7,905 nucleotides of DNA from Bacteroidota bacterium (lineage in GTDB: Bacteria; Bacteroidota; Bacteroidia; Bacteroidales; JADFUO01). Positions 1 to 5,501 of the stretch are shown piece after piece. Location: the NCBI GenBank assembly GCA_030614305.1, contig JAUWKH010000069.1:1-7905 (forward strand). The letters run 5' to 3'. The notes beneath the pieces are model-generated. The model was not told the origin of the DNA. It saw only the letters and a program-made list of their open reading frames with translations, and ran no database searches. Both the position numbers and the translations under genes were made by a program. How positions within the stretch are numbered: position 1 is the stretch's first letter; every line of letters starts with the position of its first letter.

Positions 1-38
1 AACAAAGAATAAGAAGTTAGAAGTCTTGCTCAATGTAA

Positions 39-86
39 CTCCTTCCCCCCGAAAACTTTCGGGGTTGTGGGAAGGTTGGGAAGGAG
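39..86. repeat. Nested GC-rich inverted repeat (hairpin)
   Basis: CTCCTTCCC (39-47) is the exact reverse complement of GGGAAGGAG (78-86). Inside it, CCCCGAA (47-53) pairs with TTCGGGG (58-64) around a 4-base loop. A second GGGAAGG at 69-75 could compete for the outer arm. It is much more GC-rich than its surroundings. No T-tract follows on either strand, so a simple rho-independent terminator is not clear. An intergenic repeat element is equally likely. Confidence 0.55.
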
Positions 87-173
87 GAAAACATATCTTT
101 GTGGTTAGAATGACTTTTCGGAGTGGACTCAATAATGGGAATGATGGAAATCCATACGGACGCACTGCGGTTA

Positions 174-205
174 TATGGGAAATAAGGGAAATATGGGAAT
201 AAGGG
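174..205. repeat. Short tandem repeat, about 9-bp unit
   Basis: Units TATGGGAAA (174-182), TAAGGGAAA (183-191), TATGGGAA (192-199) and TAAGGG (200-205) follow one another. Related GGGAA words lie at 69-84 and near 137. On the minus strand the array reads as a Phe-Pro-Tyr repeat, which explains the open frame there without a real gene. Confidence 0.6.
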
Positions 206-234
206 TTTAGCTTTTTTTACTTTAGCCTTTAGCC

Positions 235-271
235 TCAATCCTGATACCTTTCGGGAGGAAATAAGGATTGA
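235..271. repeat. Inverted repeat upstream of cphB
   Basis: TCAATCCT (235-242) and AGGATTGA (264-271) are perfect reverse complements. The 21-base loop holds a smaller CCT...AGG stem around TTTCGGG. It lies about 70 bases before the cphB start, so it could be in the leader of that operon or be the terminator of a gene to the left. The sequence does not decide between these. Confidence 0.45.
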
Positions 272-342
272 TTAATGAACGGATTAGTTATAAATAATCA
301 AAATAAAACACTATTAAATAAAGTATTAATTTATTAAAAAGA

Positions 343-1185
343 ATGCAACACAAAGGATACCTTGTTTTAATTGGAGGTGCGGAAGACAAAACAAGGGAGA
401 TGAGGATTTTAAGAAGAACGCTTGAAATAAATTACGCAAAAAATATTGTGGTTATTCCTTCAGCTTCGGGATATCCGGCCGACACAGGAAAAAAGTATTA
501 TCACGTATTCAGGGATTTAGGAGCTGATAATGTAAAAATATTTGATATAAGGGGAAAACATGAAGCTGATAGTTCTGAATACCTTAAGCAGATTAATTAT
601 GCCGATTTGATATTTTTTACAGGTGGAGATCAGGTTAAATTGACTGATGCATTATTGAATACAAAATTGTTAAGAAAAATAAAAAGATTATTTATAGATG
701 GAATTACTATTGCAGGTACAAGTGCAGGAGCTGCTGCTGCCGGCAATCTTATGATATTTGATGGTGATAGAAAAGGATTTCGTAAAGGAATGGTTAAATA
801 TTCCGAAGGGTTTGAATTTATTAAAAATATTACCATTGACACTCATTTTAATAAAAGGGAGAGACTACTTCGTTTAACTGAATTTTTAATCAGCGGGAAT
901 AGCAGCAGGGGCATAGGATTGGGTGAAGATACTGCAATAATTATTAATCCTTTTAAACAATTTGAAGTAATTGGAAGTGGCATTGTAACTTTATTGAATT
1001 CACGACGGCATACATATTCAAATTATGAAACTGCATTGAATAACGAGCGTTTAAATACAAACGGATTGAATATAGGGTTTTTGCAGGATGGTGCTGTGTT
1101 TAATATGCAGCATTGGTCGGTTAACAAGGAAGCTACAGAAAAAGAAATATACTCAAGTAATTATAATTATTCAAGATCAAATTAA
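343..1185 (+). CDS. cphB: Cyanophycinase (peptidase family S51)
   Basis: A 280-residue protein of usual length for the family. Cyanophycinase is an exopeptidase that cuts cyanophycin (multi-L-arginyl-poly-L-aspartate) into beta-Asp-Arg dipeptides in the cytoplasm. Visible family motifs in order: an N-terminal beta strand ending in GGAED (11-15), VIPSASGYP (37-45), FFTGGDQ (91-97), the nucleophile elbow GTSAGA with Ser127, DTHF with His168 (166-169), the arginine cluster R172/R174/R177, and GLGEDTA (193-199). By spacing, Q97, D166, R172, R174 and R177 match the conserved pocket residues known in the Synechocystis enzyme. The residue before the His is Thr167, where that enzyme has Gln. The ATG sits in an A-rich leader with no Shine-Dalgarno, as is common in Bacteroidota. 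The next gene starts 2 bases after its stop, so the two are surely co-transcribed. No cyanophycin synthetase is in the window, so the substrate could be imported or made from a distant locus. Confidence 0.93.
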   Translation: MQHKGYLVLIGGAEDKTREMRILRRTLEINYAKNIVVIPSASGYPADTGKKYYHVFRDLGADNVKIFDIRGKHEADSSEYLKQINYADLIFFTGGDQVKLTDALLNTKLLRKIKRLFIDGITIAGTSAGAAAAGNLMIFDGDRKGFRKGMVKYSEGFEFIKNITIDTHFNKRERLLRLTEFLISGNSSRGIGLGEDTAIIINPFKQFEVIGSGIVTLLNSRRHTYSNYETALNNERLNTNGLNIGFLQDGAVFNMQHWSVNKEATEKEIYSSNYNYSRSN

Positions 1186-1187
1186 CA

Positions 1188-2348
1188 ATGATACTTTTTA
1201 AAAATTGTCAGGTTTACAGTCCTGAATACATCGGAAAAAAGGATGTATTAATTGCAGGAACAAAAGTTGTTGCAATTCAGGACAATATTGCGTTTCCTAA
1301 GGAAATGAATATTGATATTATTGAAGCAGACGGATTAAAAATGCTTCCAGGTTTAATTGATGCCCATGTTCATATTGCCGGAGCCGGTGGTGAAGGCGGT
1401 CCTGCTACACGCACTCCCGAACTACAGTTAAGTAATATGCTTGAAGCCGGAGTTACAACAGTTGTCGGTTGCCTTGGCACCGATGGAATTACCAGAAGTG
1501 TTGAATCTGTTTTGATGAAAGTGAAAGCATTACGCCAGGAAGGAGTATCAGCATGGATGTACACAGGAGCATACCAGGTTCCTACGCCTACTATACTTGG
1601 TGATGTTGGTAAAGATATTGCAATGATTGAAGAAATTATCGGGGTTGGTGAAATTGCATTGTCCGACCACAGGTCATCTTTTCCGAATGTTTATGAACTG
1701 ATAAAATTGACCGAACATGCAAGGGTAGGAGGTATGCTGGGAAATAAAGCCGGAATAGTGAATATTCACATGGGTGATGCTAAAGACCCTTTCAAGCCTC
1801 TTTATGAAGCAGTTGAATTATGTGAACTAAAGCTTACTCAGTTCTTACCCACACATTGCAACCGTAATGATTATATTTTTGAAGATGTTAAAAAATACGG
1901 GAAAAAAGGATATATTGATATAACAGCAAGCTCATATCCATATTTTCCTCAATATGAAATTAAACCTTCAAAAGCAATAGTTGAATTTCTGAAAGCCGGA
2001 GTGCCGCTTGAAAATATTACAATGACTTCCGATGCTTGTGGCTCTCTCCCTGATTTTGATGAAAAAGGAAATCTTATTCAGTTAGAAATGGGTTATCCGA
2101 AATCAATATTTACTGAAATAGTTGATACAATTACAAAAGAAAATCTGGAGATTGAGAAAGCTATAAAAGTTTCAACTTCAAATATTGCTGATATTTTAAA
2201 ATTGAAAGATAAAGGAAGAATTGCTGTAAATAAGGATGCTGATGTTATTGTTGTGAATGATGATTTTGAGATTATTCATTTGGTAGCTAACGGTGAGATA
2301 ATGACACGTGATAAAGAAATACTTCGCAAGGGAAGTTATGAAAAGTAA
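1188..2348 (+). CDS. iadA: Isoaspartyl dipeptidase (beta-aspartyl peptidase)
   Basis: A 386-residue amidohydrolase-superfamily metallopeptidase, close in length and sequence to E. coli IadA as I remember it (about 390 residues). It hydrolyses beta-Asp-X dipeptides; here it would split beta-Asp-Arg from the upstream cyanophycinase into Asp and Arg. Metal ligands expected from the family are all visible: H60 and H62 in DAHVH, H194 in NIHMGD, H223 in PTHCNRN, and D282 in TSDACGS. Substrate-side residues also match: E69 in GGEGGP, Y129 in TGAYQVP, R162 in SDHRS and R226 in NRN. The position of the carbamylated lysine of the E. coli enzyme (before SDHRS) is Glu155 here, in GVGEIALSDHRS. A glutamate bridging ligand is known in other amidohydrolase subtypes and I believe in other IadA proteins, so the enzyme is probably active. 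Its 3' end overlaps by 13 bases a convergent minus-strand frame. Confidence 0.94.
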   Translation: MILFKNCQVYSPEYIGKKDVLIAGTKVVAIQDNIAFPKEMNIDIIEADGLKMLPGLIDAHVHIAGAGGEGGPATRTPELQLSNMLEAGVTTVVGCLGTDGITRSVESVLMKVKALRQEGVSAWMYTGAYQVPTPTILGDVGKDIAMIEEIIGVGEIALSDHRSSFPNVYELIKLTEHARVGGMLGNKAGIVNIHMGDAKDPFKPLYEAVELCELKLTQFLPTHCNRNDYIFEDVKKYGKKGYIDITASSYPYFPQYEIKPSKAIVEFLKAGVPLENITMTSDACGSLPDFDEKGNLIQLEMGYPKSIFTEIVDTITKENLEIEKAIKVSTSNIADILKLKDKGRIAVNKDADVIVVNDDFEIIHLVANGEIMTRDKEILRKGSYEK

Positions 2349-2596
2349 ATTTTAACCTGATAGTTGAGTAATTGTAATTTAAGATTGCTAATTCTAAAGT
2401 GGATAGTAACATTTCTGAGAATAAGATTTTTATTAAAAATACAATTGCTAAAGTTCAAGTGTAACTTTGTTAAAATATTGACATTTTTTTCATCGATCAC
2501 CAATTCTTCATGAAACGACCTGTTTTGAATGCCTAATGTACCTTTGCCTTCTTCTAATAATTTAAAGAATTCTTTTAGTGTAATTGGGTTTGGCAT
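2336..2596 (-). CDS. Hypothetical protein, possibly a truncated pentapeptide-like protein
   Basis: An 86-residue frame starting at the ATG complementary to 2594-2596. The first 40 or so residues look coding: MPNPITLKEFF, then KLLEEGKG, a helix of the type seen at the front of small Bacteroidota proteins. Residues about 48-65 contain LNFSNCIFNKNLILRNVTI, with an F/L-x-x-C/N-x-F rhythm like pentapeptide-repeat proteins. After about residue 65 the sequence turns into AT-driven low-information residues and runs 13 bases into the end of iadA on the opposite strand. I read it as the N-terminal piece of a longer gene whose remainder is lost, but a true small gene cannot be excluded. There is no clear promoter; a repeat of the GGTGAAACAGG type sits just upstream (2629-2660). 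Confidence 0.35.
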   Translation of the reverse strand: MPNPITLKEFFKLLEEGKGTLGIQNRSFHEELVIDEKNVNILTKLHLNFSNCIFNKNLILRNVTIHFRISNLKLQLLNYQVKIYFS

Positions 2597-2832
2597 ATAT
2601 TTTTATATTTCTATTAAATCCTCAATTTTGTTTTACCTTCTGTCTTACCACCTGTTTCATGTTAATAATTTCCATTCTTTTAACATATGCAGAATCTTAT
2701 GTTAAATCAATTTAAATATCATCAACTATATGTTGATAATATAGACACGTTGCAATAACATGTCGAAGTACAATACTTTTTCAAAAAGAAAAAAGAATGC
2801 TTAAAAAATCATAACAACATATAAAACATCAA
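2597..2832. other. AT-rich spacer with small inverted repeats
   Basis: No gene seen. Small symmetric words occur: ATGTTAA (2659-2665) with TTAACAT (2680-2686), and ATCAAC (2721-2726) with GTTGAT (2732-2737) around TATAT. Either could help end transcription of the toxin gene that reads leftward into this spacer, but neither has a convincing T-tract. The 12-bp-unit repeat at 2629-2660 is listed separately. Confidence 0.4.
2629..2660 (-). repeat. Dispersed GGTGAAACAGG-type repeat, locus 1
   Basis: Read on the minus strand this is GAAACAGGTGGTAAGACAG followed by AAGGTAAAACA. It is a run of about 12-bp units related to GGTGAAACAGGY. The same word family occurs at 4501-4540 and 5167-5196, always in the same orientation. 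In one frame it encodes a tetrapeptide rhythm, KQVVRQKVKQN, close to that at locus 2. Confidence 0.5.
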
Positions 2833-3339
2833 TCAATATTTTTTCCAAAGTTTAAGTCTTTTTTGACATTCCAAACCAGGCAATCGCTTATTAATTTTCA
2901 TCAATTGTTCCAGTTTTTTAAAAGCAATACCCTTAATAATAATTTCAGCAGATACCAATTCGTCAAAAATCCATAAAATACCATGTACCTCCTTTTTATT
3001 ACTTTCAGCGAATTTCCTGAGCTTATTATCTCCCGAAAGAATCATTGCATCTAATTTATCTGCATGAAAATATACTGAGCAGTCTTCAATACTTAATCCT
3101 TTGGCAATAGCTTGTAGTTTATATAATTCAATGATATCTTTATCGCTTGTTTGCAATATCTTAATTGCAGAATCATGTATAAAGCCTTTAATTATAACAC
3201 GCTGTTCCTGATTATCAATTTCCCTGTAAACAAAATCAGTTATATAAATTTCAATATCAAGATTTTAAAATTCATTTATTATATCAATTTCAAATAAGTC
3301 AAAAATTATATTGGAATCTTTTACAGCTATTTTCCTCAT
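2833..3339 (-). pseudogene. PIN-domain toxin-like gene interrupted by an in-frame stop
   Basis: Reading from the ATG at 3337-3339 gives a 168-codon frame broken only by TAA at codon 25 (3265-3267). The part after the stop, ending at TGA 2833-2835, is a clean PIN-like fold. Candidate acidic catalytic residues of the PIN nuclease family are present across the whole frame: D8 in VKDSN, E40 in VYREI, D86 in SIEDCS and D104 in LSGDNKLRKF. The start overlaps the stop of the upstream XRE/ImmA gene as ATGA, the usual translational coupling of antitoxin and toxin. A shorter frame can start at the ATG at 3154-3156 (107 residues), but it would lose D8 and E40 and should be inactive as a nuclease. PIN toxins paired with XRE-COG2856 proteins are a known toxin-antitoxin arrangement. 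A sequencing error turning a sense codon such as TTA into TAA would also explain the break. Confidence 0.72.
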
Positions 3340-4385
3340 ACTTTCTCAAATTGTGTCCTGAATTCCGACAGACTAATGTTATTAAGAGCTGCAGCTTTGC
3401 TTAATGAAATTATTTCTTCACTCGCGGCTCTATAAACAAGTTGACTGAAACGACTGCTTTCTTCTTTCCCTTTGTATTCTCCCCAAGCTTTCTCGTCTTG
3501 CAAACCATTTGATCTGACCATTATAAAAAACTCTTTGATCTTTGATTCGGGAAGCACATTCAATGCCTGTGCTCTCATCATAAGTGCTTGTACTGAAATG
3601 CCGAAATATTCCTTAACATCAATTAGCTCAGGTATTGATATTCGGGTTCGGTGTTCACCAAATTCTCTTATAAAAACAGTCTTGGGAATAAGAAACGCTC
3701 CTGCAAAGGCATAGCAGTATTTTTCCAGTTTTTTGTGTTCTTCATTTTTTTCAAAATCAAGTAATAAATGCCCAAGTTCATGCAAAACAGTAAATCGCTT
3801 TCTGATAGGGTCGTAATTTTGATTTATTACTATAACGGGAATATCTTCAACCCACGAAGATAATCCGTCAAATGCGTCAGGCGCTGATAATTCATATACT
3901 TTCACCCCTCTTTCTTCCAACATTTCAATAACATTAGGAACCGGGTTTAAACCAAGGTCCCAGGCATTTCTTAATTCCAATGCTGTATCTTCAATATCTT
4001 CATGAGATGAAATCTTTCTTTTCTTTACAGGGAGAATAAAACTTGCGTTAATACCTAACAGGTTCTCAATCTCCATATATCTTTCAAGGAAGTCAATAGC
4101 TTTTTCTTTAATGGAACTTTCTTCCTTTACACTTAGTTTTGATCTTTTTCTAAAGTTTATATTTTTAAAATTCACAGTTGGATCTCTGAAAAATAAATCA
4201 ACTTTAACCTTTAGTACTTCTGCAAGTTTGATCAGCACTTTGCTATCCGGCAACATGCTACCCTTTTCATATTTATTGATGGCTTGTTTAGACACTAAAT
4301 TATCCATATTATCAGCCAGGTTTTGCATTGAAAGGCCTGCCATTTTTCGTGCTGAGCGCAAGCGATATGGAAATATATTTTTCAT
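3336..4385 (-). CDS. XRE-family regulator fused to an ImmA/IrrE metallopeptidase domain (antitoxin-type)
   Basis: A 349-residue two-domain protein. Residues about 5-66 form an XRE helix-turn-helix (LRSARKMAGLSMQNLADN, then SKQAINKYEKG, LPDSKVLIKLAEVL). Residues about 155-275 form an ImmA/IrrE peptidase (COG2856) domain with the zinc motif HELGH (202-206) and, downstream, E221 in the EKYCYAFAGAFLIP block, the likely third ligand. A C-terminal helical region of about 70 residues follows. Such proteins act as DNA-binding repressors and antitoxins, and some family members cleave repressors. It is first in its operon and its stop overlaps the start of the PIN-like gene (ATGA), matching the known antitoxin-first order. 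Its promoter is bracketed by an 8-bp inverted repeat (4399-4436), so it probably represses itself. The frame is intact with all zinc-site residues, while its presumed partner is broken. Confidence 0.88.
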   Translation of the reverse strand: MKNIFPYRLRSARKMAGLSMQNLADNMDNLVSKQAINKYEKGSMLPDSKVLIKLAEVLKVKVDLFFRDPTVNFKNINFRKRSKLSVKEESSIKEKAIDFLERYMEIENLLGINASFILPVKKRKISSHEDIEDTALELRNAWDLGLNPVPNVIEMLEERGVKVYELSAPDAFDGLSSWVEDIPVIVINQNYDPIRKRFTVLHELGHLLLDFEKNEEHKKLEKYCYAFAGAFLIPKTVFIREFGEHRTRISIPELIDVKEYFGISVQALMMRAQALNVLPESKIKEFFIMVRSNGLQDEKAWGEYKGKEESSRFSQLVYRAASEEIISLSKAAALNNISLSEFRTQFEKV

Positions 4386-4398
4386 AATAATGTGTTTT

Positions 4399-4436
4399 GG
4401 TTGACAAATATACTACAATATTAATAAATGTCAACC
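4399..4436 (-). promoter_or_regulatory. Promoter and probable self-repression operator of the XRE/ImmA gene
   Basis: On the minus strand, GGTTGACA (4436-4429) and TGTCAACC (4406-4399) are perfect inverted 8-bp arms whose centres are 30 bp apart, about three helical turns. The first arm contains TTGACA at the -33 place. TATATTTG (4412-4405) fits the Bacteroidetes -7 consensus TAnnTTTG and overlaps the second arm, with 19 bases between TTG and the -7 box. Transcription would start near 4398, about 13 bases before the ATG. A dimeric XRE protein bound to both arms would cover both promoter elements. Confidence 0.65.
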
Positions 4437-4500
4437 GTAATTCCAAATTTATTTAGCACTTTAAAAAATATTTTTTCAAGTTGGGCATGTTATACATTTT

Positions 4501-4540
4501 GTTTAACCACCTGTTTCAACGCCTGTTTTACCAACTGTTG
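4501..4540 (-). repeat. Dispersed GGTGAAACAGG-type repeat, locus 2
   Basis: On the minus strand this reads ACAGTTGGTAAAACAGGCG, then TTGAAACAGGTGGTTAAAC. These are three imperfect 12-bp units. In one frame they encode LVKQALKQVVKQ, a tetrapeptide repeat. The locus lies directly downstream of the first hsdM remnant, in the same relative place as locus 3 after the second remnant. Confidence 0.55.
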
Positions 4541-4545
4541 TACTT

Positions 4546-4797
4546 TTAAATTTCGTCTAAATTTCTTAAAATTCTTTTCTGTAACTCATTTGATTTCTCA
4601 AATTGCTCATTCAATTTCGCTTTTAGACCGGCCATCTTTTCTTCAAAAGGAATCCAGTCATCTTCTTCTGCTTCAGTTCCTATATGAATTCTGTGAGTGA
4701 GTTTGTAATCATTATCTGGCAGTTATTCGGAGTGCCATTGCGAAACATTAAATGGAGGATTAGCAATTACATAATCGGCTTTTGGTGAATTATTCAT
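4546..4797 (-). pseudogene. Internally deleted hsdM remnant, copy A (type I N-6 adenine methyltransferase)
   Basis: From ATG 4795-4797 the frame encodes a short lead, then ADYVIANPPFNVSQW, carrying the catalytic motif IV NPPF of N-6 adenine methyltransferases. TAA at 4723-4725 ends it after 24 codons. The same frame then runs on for 58 codons to TAA 4546-4548 with YKLTHRIHIGTEAEEDDW, PFEEKMAGLKAKLNEQF and a final RNLDEI. From memory this matches the C-terminal end of HsdM proteins (LTPGRYVG, acidic run, PFEEKM, L-x-EQF). The roughly 200 residues that normally lie between motif IV and this tail are missing, as is everything N-terminal of motif IV. It cannot be functional. A diverged sister copy lies at 5332-5442. 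Confidence 0.75.
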
Positions 4798-4816
4798 ATT
4801 TAATCATATCAAAATA
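4700..4816 (-). repeat. Direct repeat copy A around the tRNA-Arg gene
   Basis: This segment matches 5345-5461 at a constant offset of 645 bases, with about 12 mismatches and no gaps over about 115 bases by my hand alignment. It covers the NPPF part of the hsdM remnant and about 18 bases before its ATG. Similarity appears to continue more weakly to the GGTGAAACAGG repeat, giving a unit of about 300 bp. Confidence 0.75.
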
Positions 4817-4904
4817 AAAGCAAATATATAAAATGAAATGATAATTAAGAAGTTTCTTTGTATGAATTGACAATTATTTTCAGAAATGTTGTTGTAACGG
4901 TAAT

Positions 4905-4920
4905 CTCAGTCCATACTGAG
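4905..4920. repeat. Small hairpin carrying a dispersed TCAGTCCATAC motif
   Basis: CTCAG (4905-4909) and CTGAG (4916-4920) pair around TCCATA. The word TCAGTCCATAC (4906-4916) is the reverse complement of part of the repeat at 6562-6585 and shares TCCATAC with 151-157. It lies about 40 bases downstream of the tRNA on its own strand, after a T-run (4946-4941), so it could also help end tRNA transcription. Confidence 0.4.
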
Positions 4921-4960
4921 GAACCACAGTTGTTTACACTAAAAAAGAACGGAAGGTAAG

Positions 4961-5034
4961 CGATCCCGACAGGATTCGAACCTGTGACCCACAGCTTAGA
5001 AGGCTGTTGCTCTATCCAGCTGAGCTACGGGACC
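4961..5034 (-). tRNA. tRNA-Arg (anticodon TCT)
   Basis: The minus strand folds as a standard 74-base tRNA. The acceptor stem GGTCCCG pairs with CGGGATC (one G-T pair), the D arm is GCTC...GAGC, and the anticodon stem ACAGC/GCTGT holds loop CTTCTAA with anticodon TCT at 5000-4998. The T arm is ACAGG-TTCGAAT-CCTGT and the discriminator is G (4961). The 3' CCA is not encoded. It reads AGA and AGG arginine codons. The gene is intact though it lies between two degraded direct repeats; tRNA genes are common integration sites, but I see no clear duplicated tRNA 3' end in the window. Confidence 0.96.
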
Positions 5035-5058
5035 ATTTAATGATATCAAAAACGACTG

Positions 5059-5066
5059 CAAAATTA
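5059..5066 (-). promoter_or_regulatory. Candidate -7 box for the tRNA-Arg gene
   Basis: TAATTTTG on the minus strand fits TAnnTTTG and would start transcription about 18 bases before the tRNA. The -33 place holds only a weak TTTTC, so this is a tentative call. Confidence 0.35.
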
Positions 5067-5118
5067 CTAAATAATATTTAACTAAGAAAAGGAAATAAAA
5101 AAAAATAACGACACATAT

Positions 5119-5262
5119 TTACCATTTGTCGAAATTTGGTATGTATTTCGAGATATTACTTTCTTTGGTTGTTTCACCGCCTGTTTCACCATCAACTTTA
5201 ACACTAACCTCATCAACAGTATCTATAGATAAAGCAAAAGAAATCTTTCCTTTGAGTATCGG
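5119..5262 (-). pseudogene. Orphan C-terminal coding fragment, unknown family
   Basis: A 47-codon stop-to-stop frame without a good start reads PILKGKISFALSIDTVDEVS, continues through VKVDGETGGETTKESNISKY, and ends PNFDKW before TAA at 5119-5121. The residue mix looks protein-like, and the GETGGETT part comes from the GGTGAAACAGG repeat at locus 3. It follows the second hsdM remnant, so it may be what is left of the gene downstream of hsdM or of the same decayed unit. I do not recognise a family, and chance is possible. Confidence 0.25.
5167..5196 (-). repeat. Dispersed GGTGAAACAGG-type repeat, locus 3
   Basis: The minus strand reads GTTGATGGTGAAACAGG followed by CGGTGAAACAACC, two clear 12-bp units. 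One frame gives MVKQAVKQ, akin to the VKQ-rich frames of loci 1 and 2; another gives GETGGETT. It lies about 246 bases past the ATG of hsdM copy B, while locus 2 lies about 257 bases past that of copy A, so both belong to the same duplicated unit. Confidence 0.55.
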
Positions 5263-5331
5263 TTATAAGGATGAGAAGAATTAATAGTGTTTAAATAATT
5301 CCGGTATCCATTTATACTTTCCTCATTTAAA

Positions 5332-5442
5332 TCATGAATAGTTAAGTTTGTAATCATCATAGGGCAGTTCTTTGGAGTGACATTGCGAAACAATTAATAG
5401 AGGATTAGCAAATACATAATCAGCTTTTGGTGAATTATTCAT
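5332..5442 (-). pseudogene. Internally deleted hsdM remnant, copy B
   Basis: From ATG 5440-5442 the frame encodes 36 residues ending at TGA 5332-5334, including KADYVFANPLLIVSQCHSK. Motif IV has decayed from NPPF to NPLL. Where copy A has its TAA this copy has GAA (Glu), so the two copies broke independently. Past the stop, the same frame gives GKYKWIPELF, which parallels EDDWIPFEE of copy A, so the copies seem to share the same internal deletion. Not functional. Confidence 0.65.
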
Positions 5443-5461
5443 ATTTAATCATATCAAATAA
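5345..5461 (-). repeat. Direct repeat copy B around the tRNA-Arg gene
   Basis: Partner of 4700-4816, in the same orientation and 645 bases away, with about 90% identity by hand alignment. The pair brackets the tRNA-Arg gene, so recombination between the copies would remove it. Confidence 0.75.
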
Positions 5462-5501
5462 ATAAGAAAAACAAAGATAAATAAAAATAAAATAAAAAAA
5501 A

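Larger units (their letters stand above)
1..342. other. Non-coding region upstream of the cyanophycin operon
   Basis: I find no credible gene here. A minus-strand open frame over 17-238 translates into low-complexity Phe-Pro-Tyr repeats that come from the GGGAA-rich DNA repeat, so I read it as repeat-derived. The stretch holds a GC-rich hairpin (39-86), a 9-bp tandem repeat (174-205), a second inverted repeat (235-271), and the motif TCCATACGGAC at 151-161, which recurs in inverted form near 6570. The last 70 bases before the first gene are almost pure A/T. I could not identify a good TAnnTTTG promoter for cphB; TACCTTTC at 245-252 is only a one-mismatch match. Confidence 0.6.

Noticed and set aside
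17..238. Minus-strand open frame of 73 codons
   Set aside because: Its product is a Phe-Pro-Tyr low-complexity run created by the GGGAA tandem repeat and hairpin DNA.
630..842. Minus-strand frame within cphB
   Set aside because: Antisense to the catalytic core of a clear cyanophycinase. Similar antisense frames at 1370-1564, 5658-5876 and 7023-7220 were dropped for the same reason.
2771..2800. Possible terminator of the toxin gene (CTTTTTCAAAAAG)
   Set aside because: The A/T stem would have almost no loop and little stability, so it is not a convincing terminator.
3472..3714. Plus-strand frame of 80 codons inside the XRE/ImmA gene
   Set aside because: It is fully antisense to a well-supported gene, and its product is low in information.
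4111..4404. Plus-strand frame of 97 codons opposite the XRE domain
   Set aside because: It is antisense to the helix-turn-helix coding region and to its promoter; the leucine/serine/phenylalanine bias is typical of a shadow frame.
4428..4700. Plus-strand frame of 90 codons, Phe- and Cys-rich
   Set aside because: It lies opposite the hsdM remnant and the 12-bp repeat; the cysteines come from the repeat, and the minus-strand reading matches a known family.
4961..5034. Integrated element bounded by att sites at the tRNA-Arg gene
   Set aside because: No duplicate of the tRNA 3' end and no integrase gene is seen; the flanking direct repeats are hsdM remnants, not tRNA sequence.
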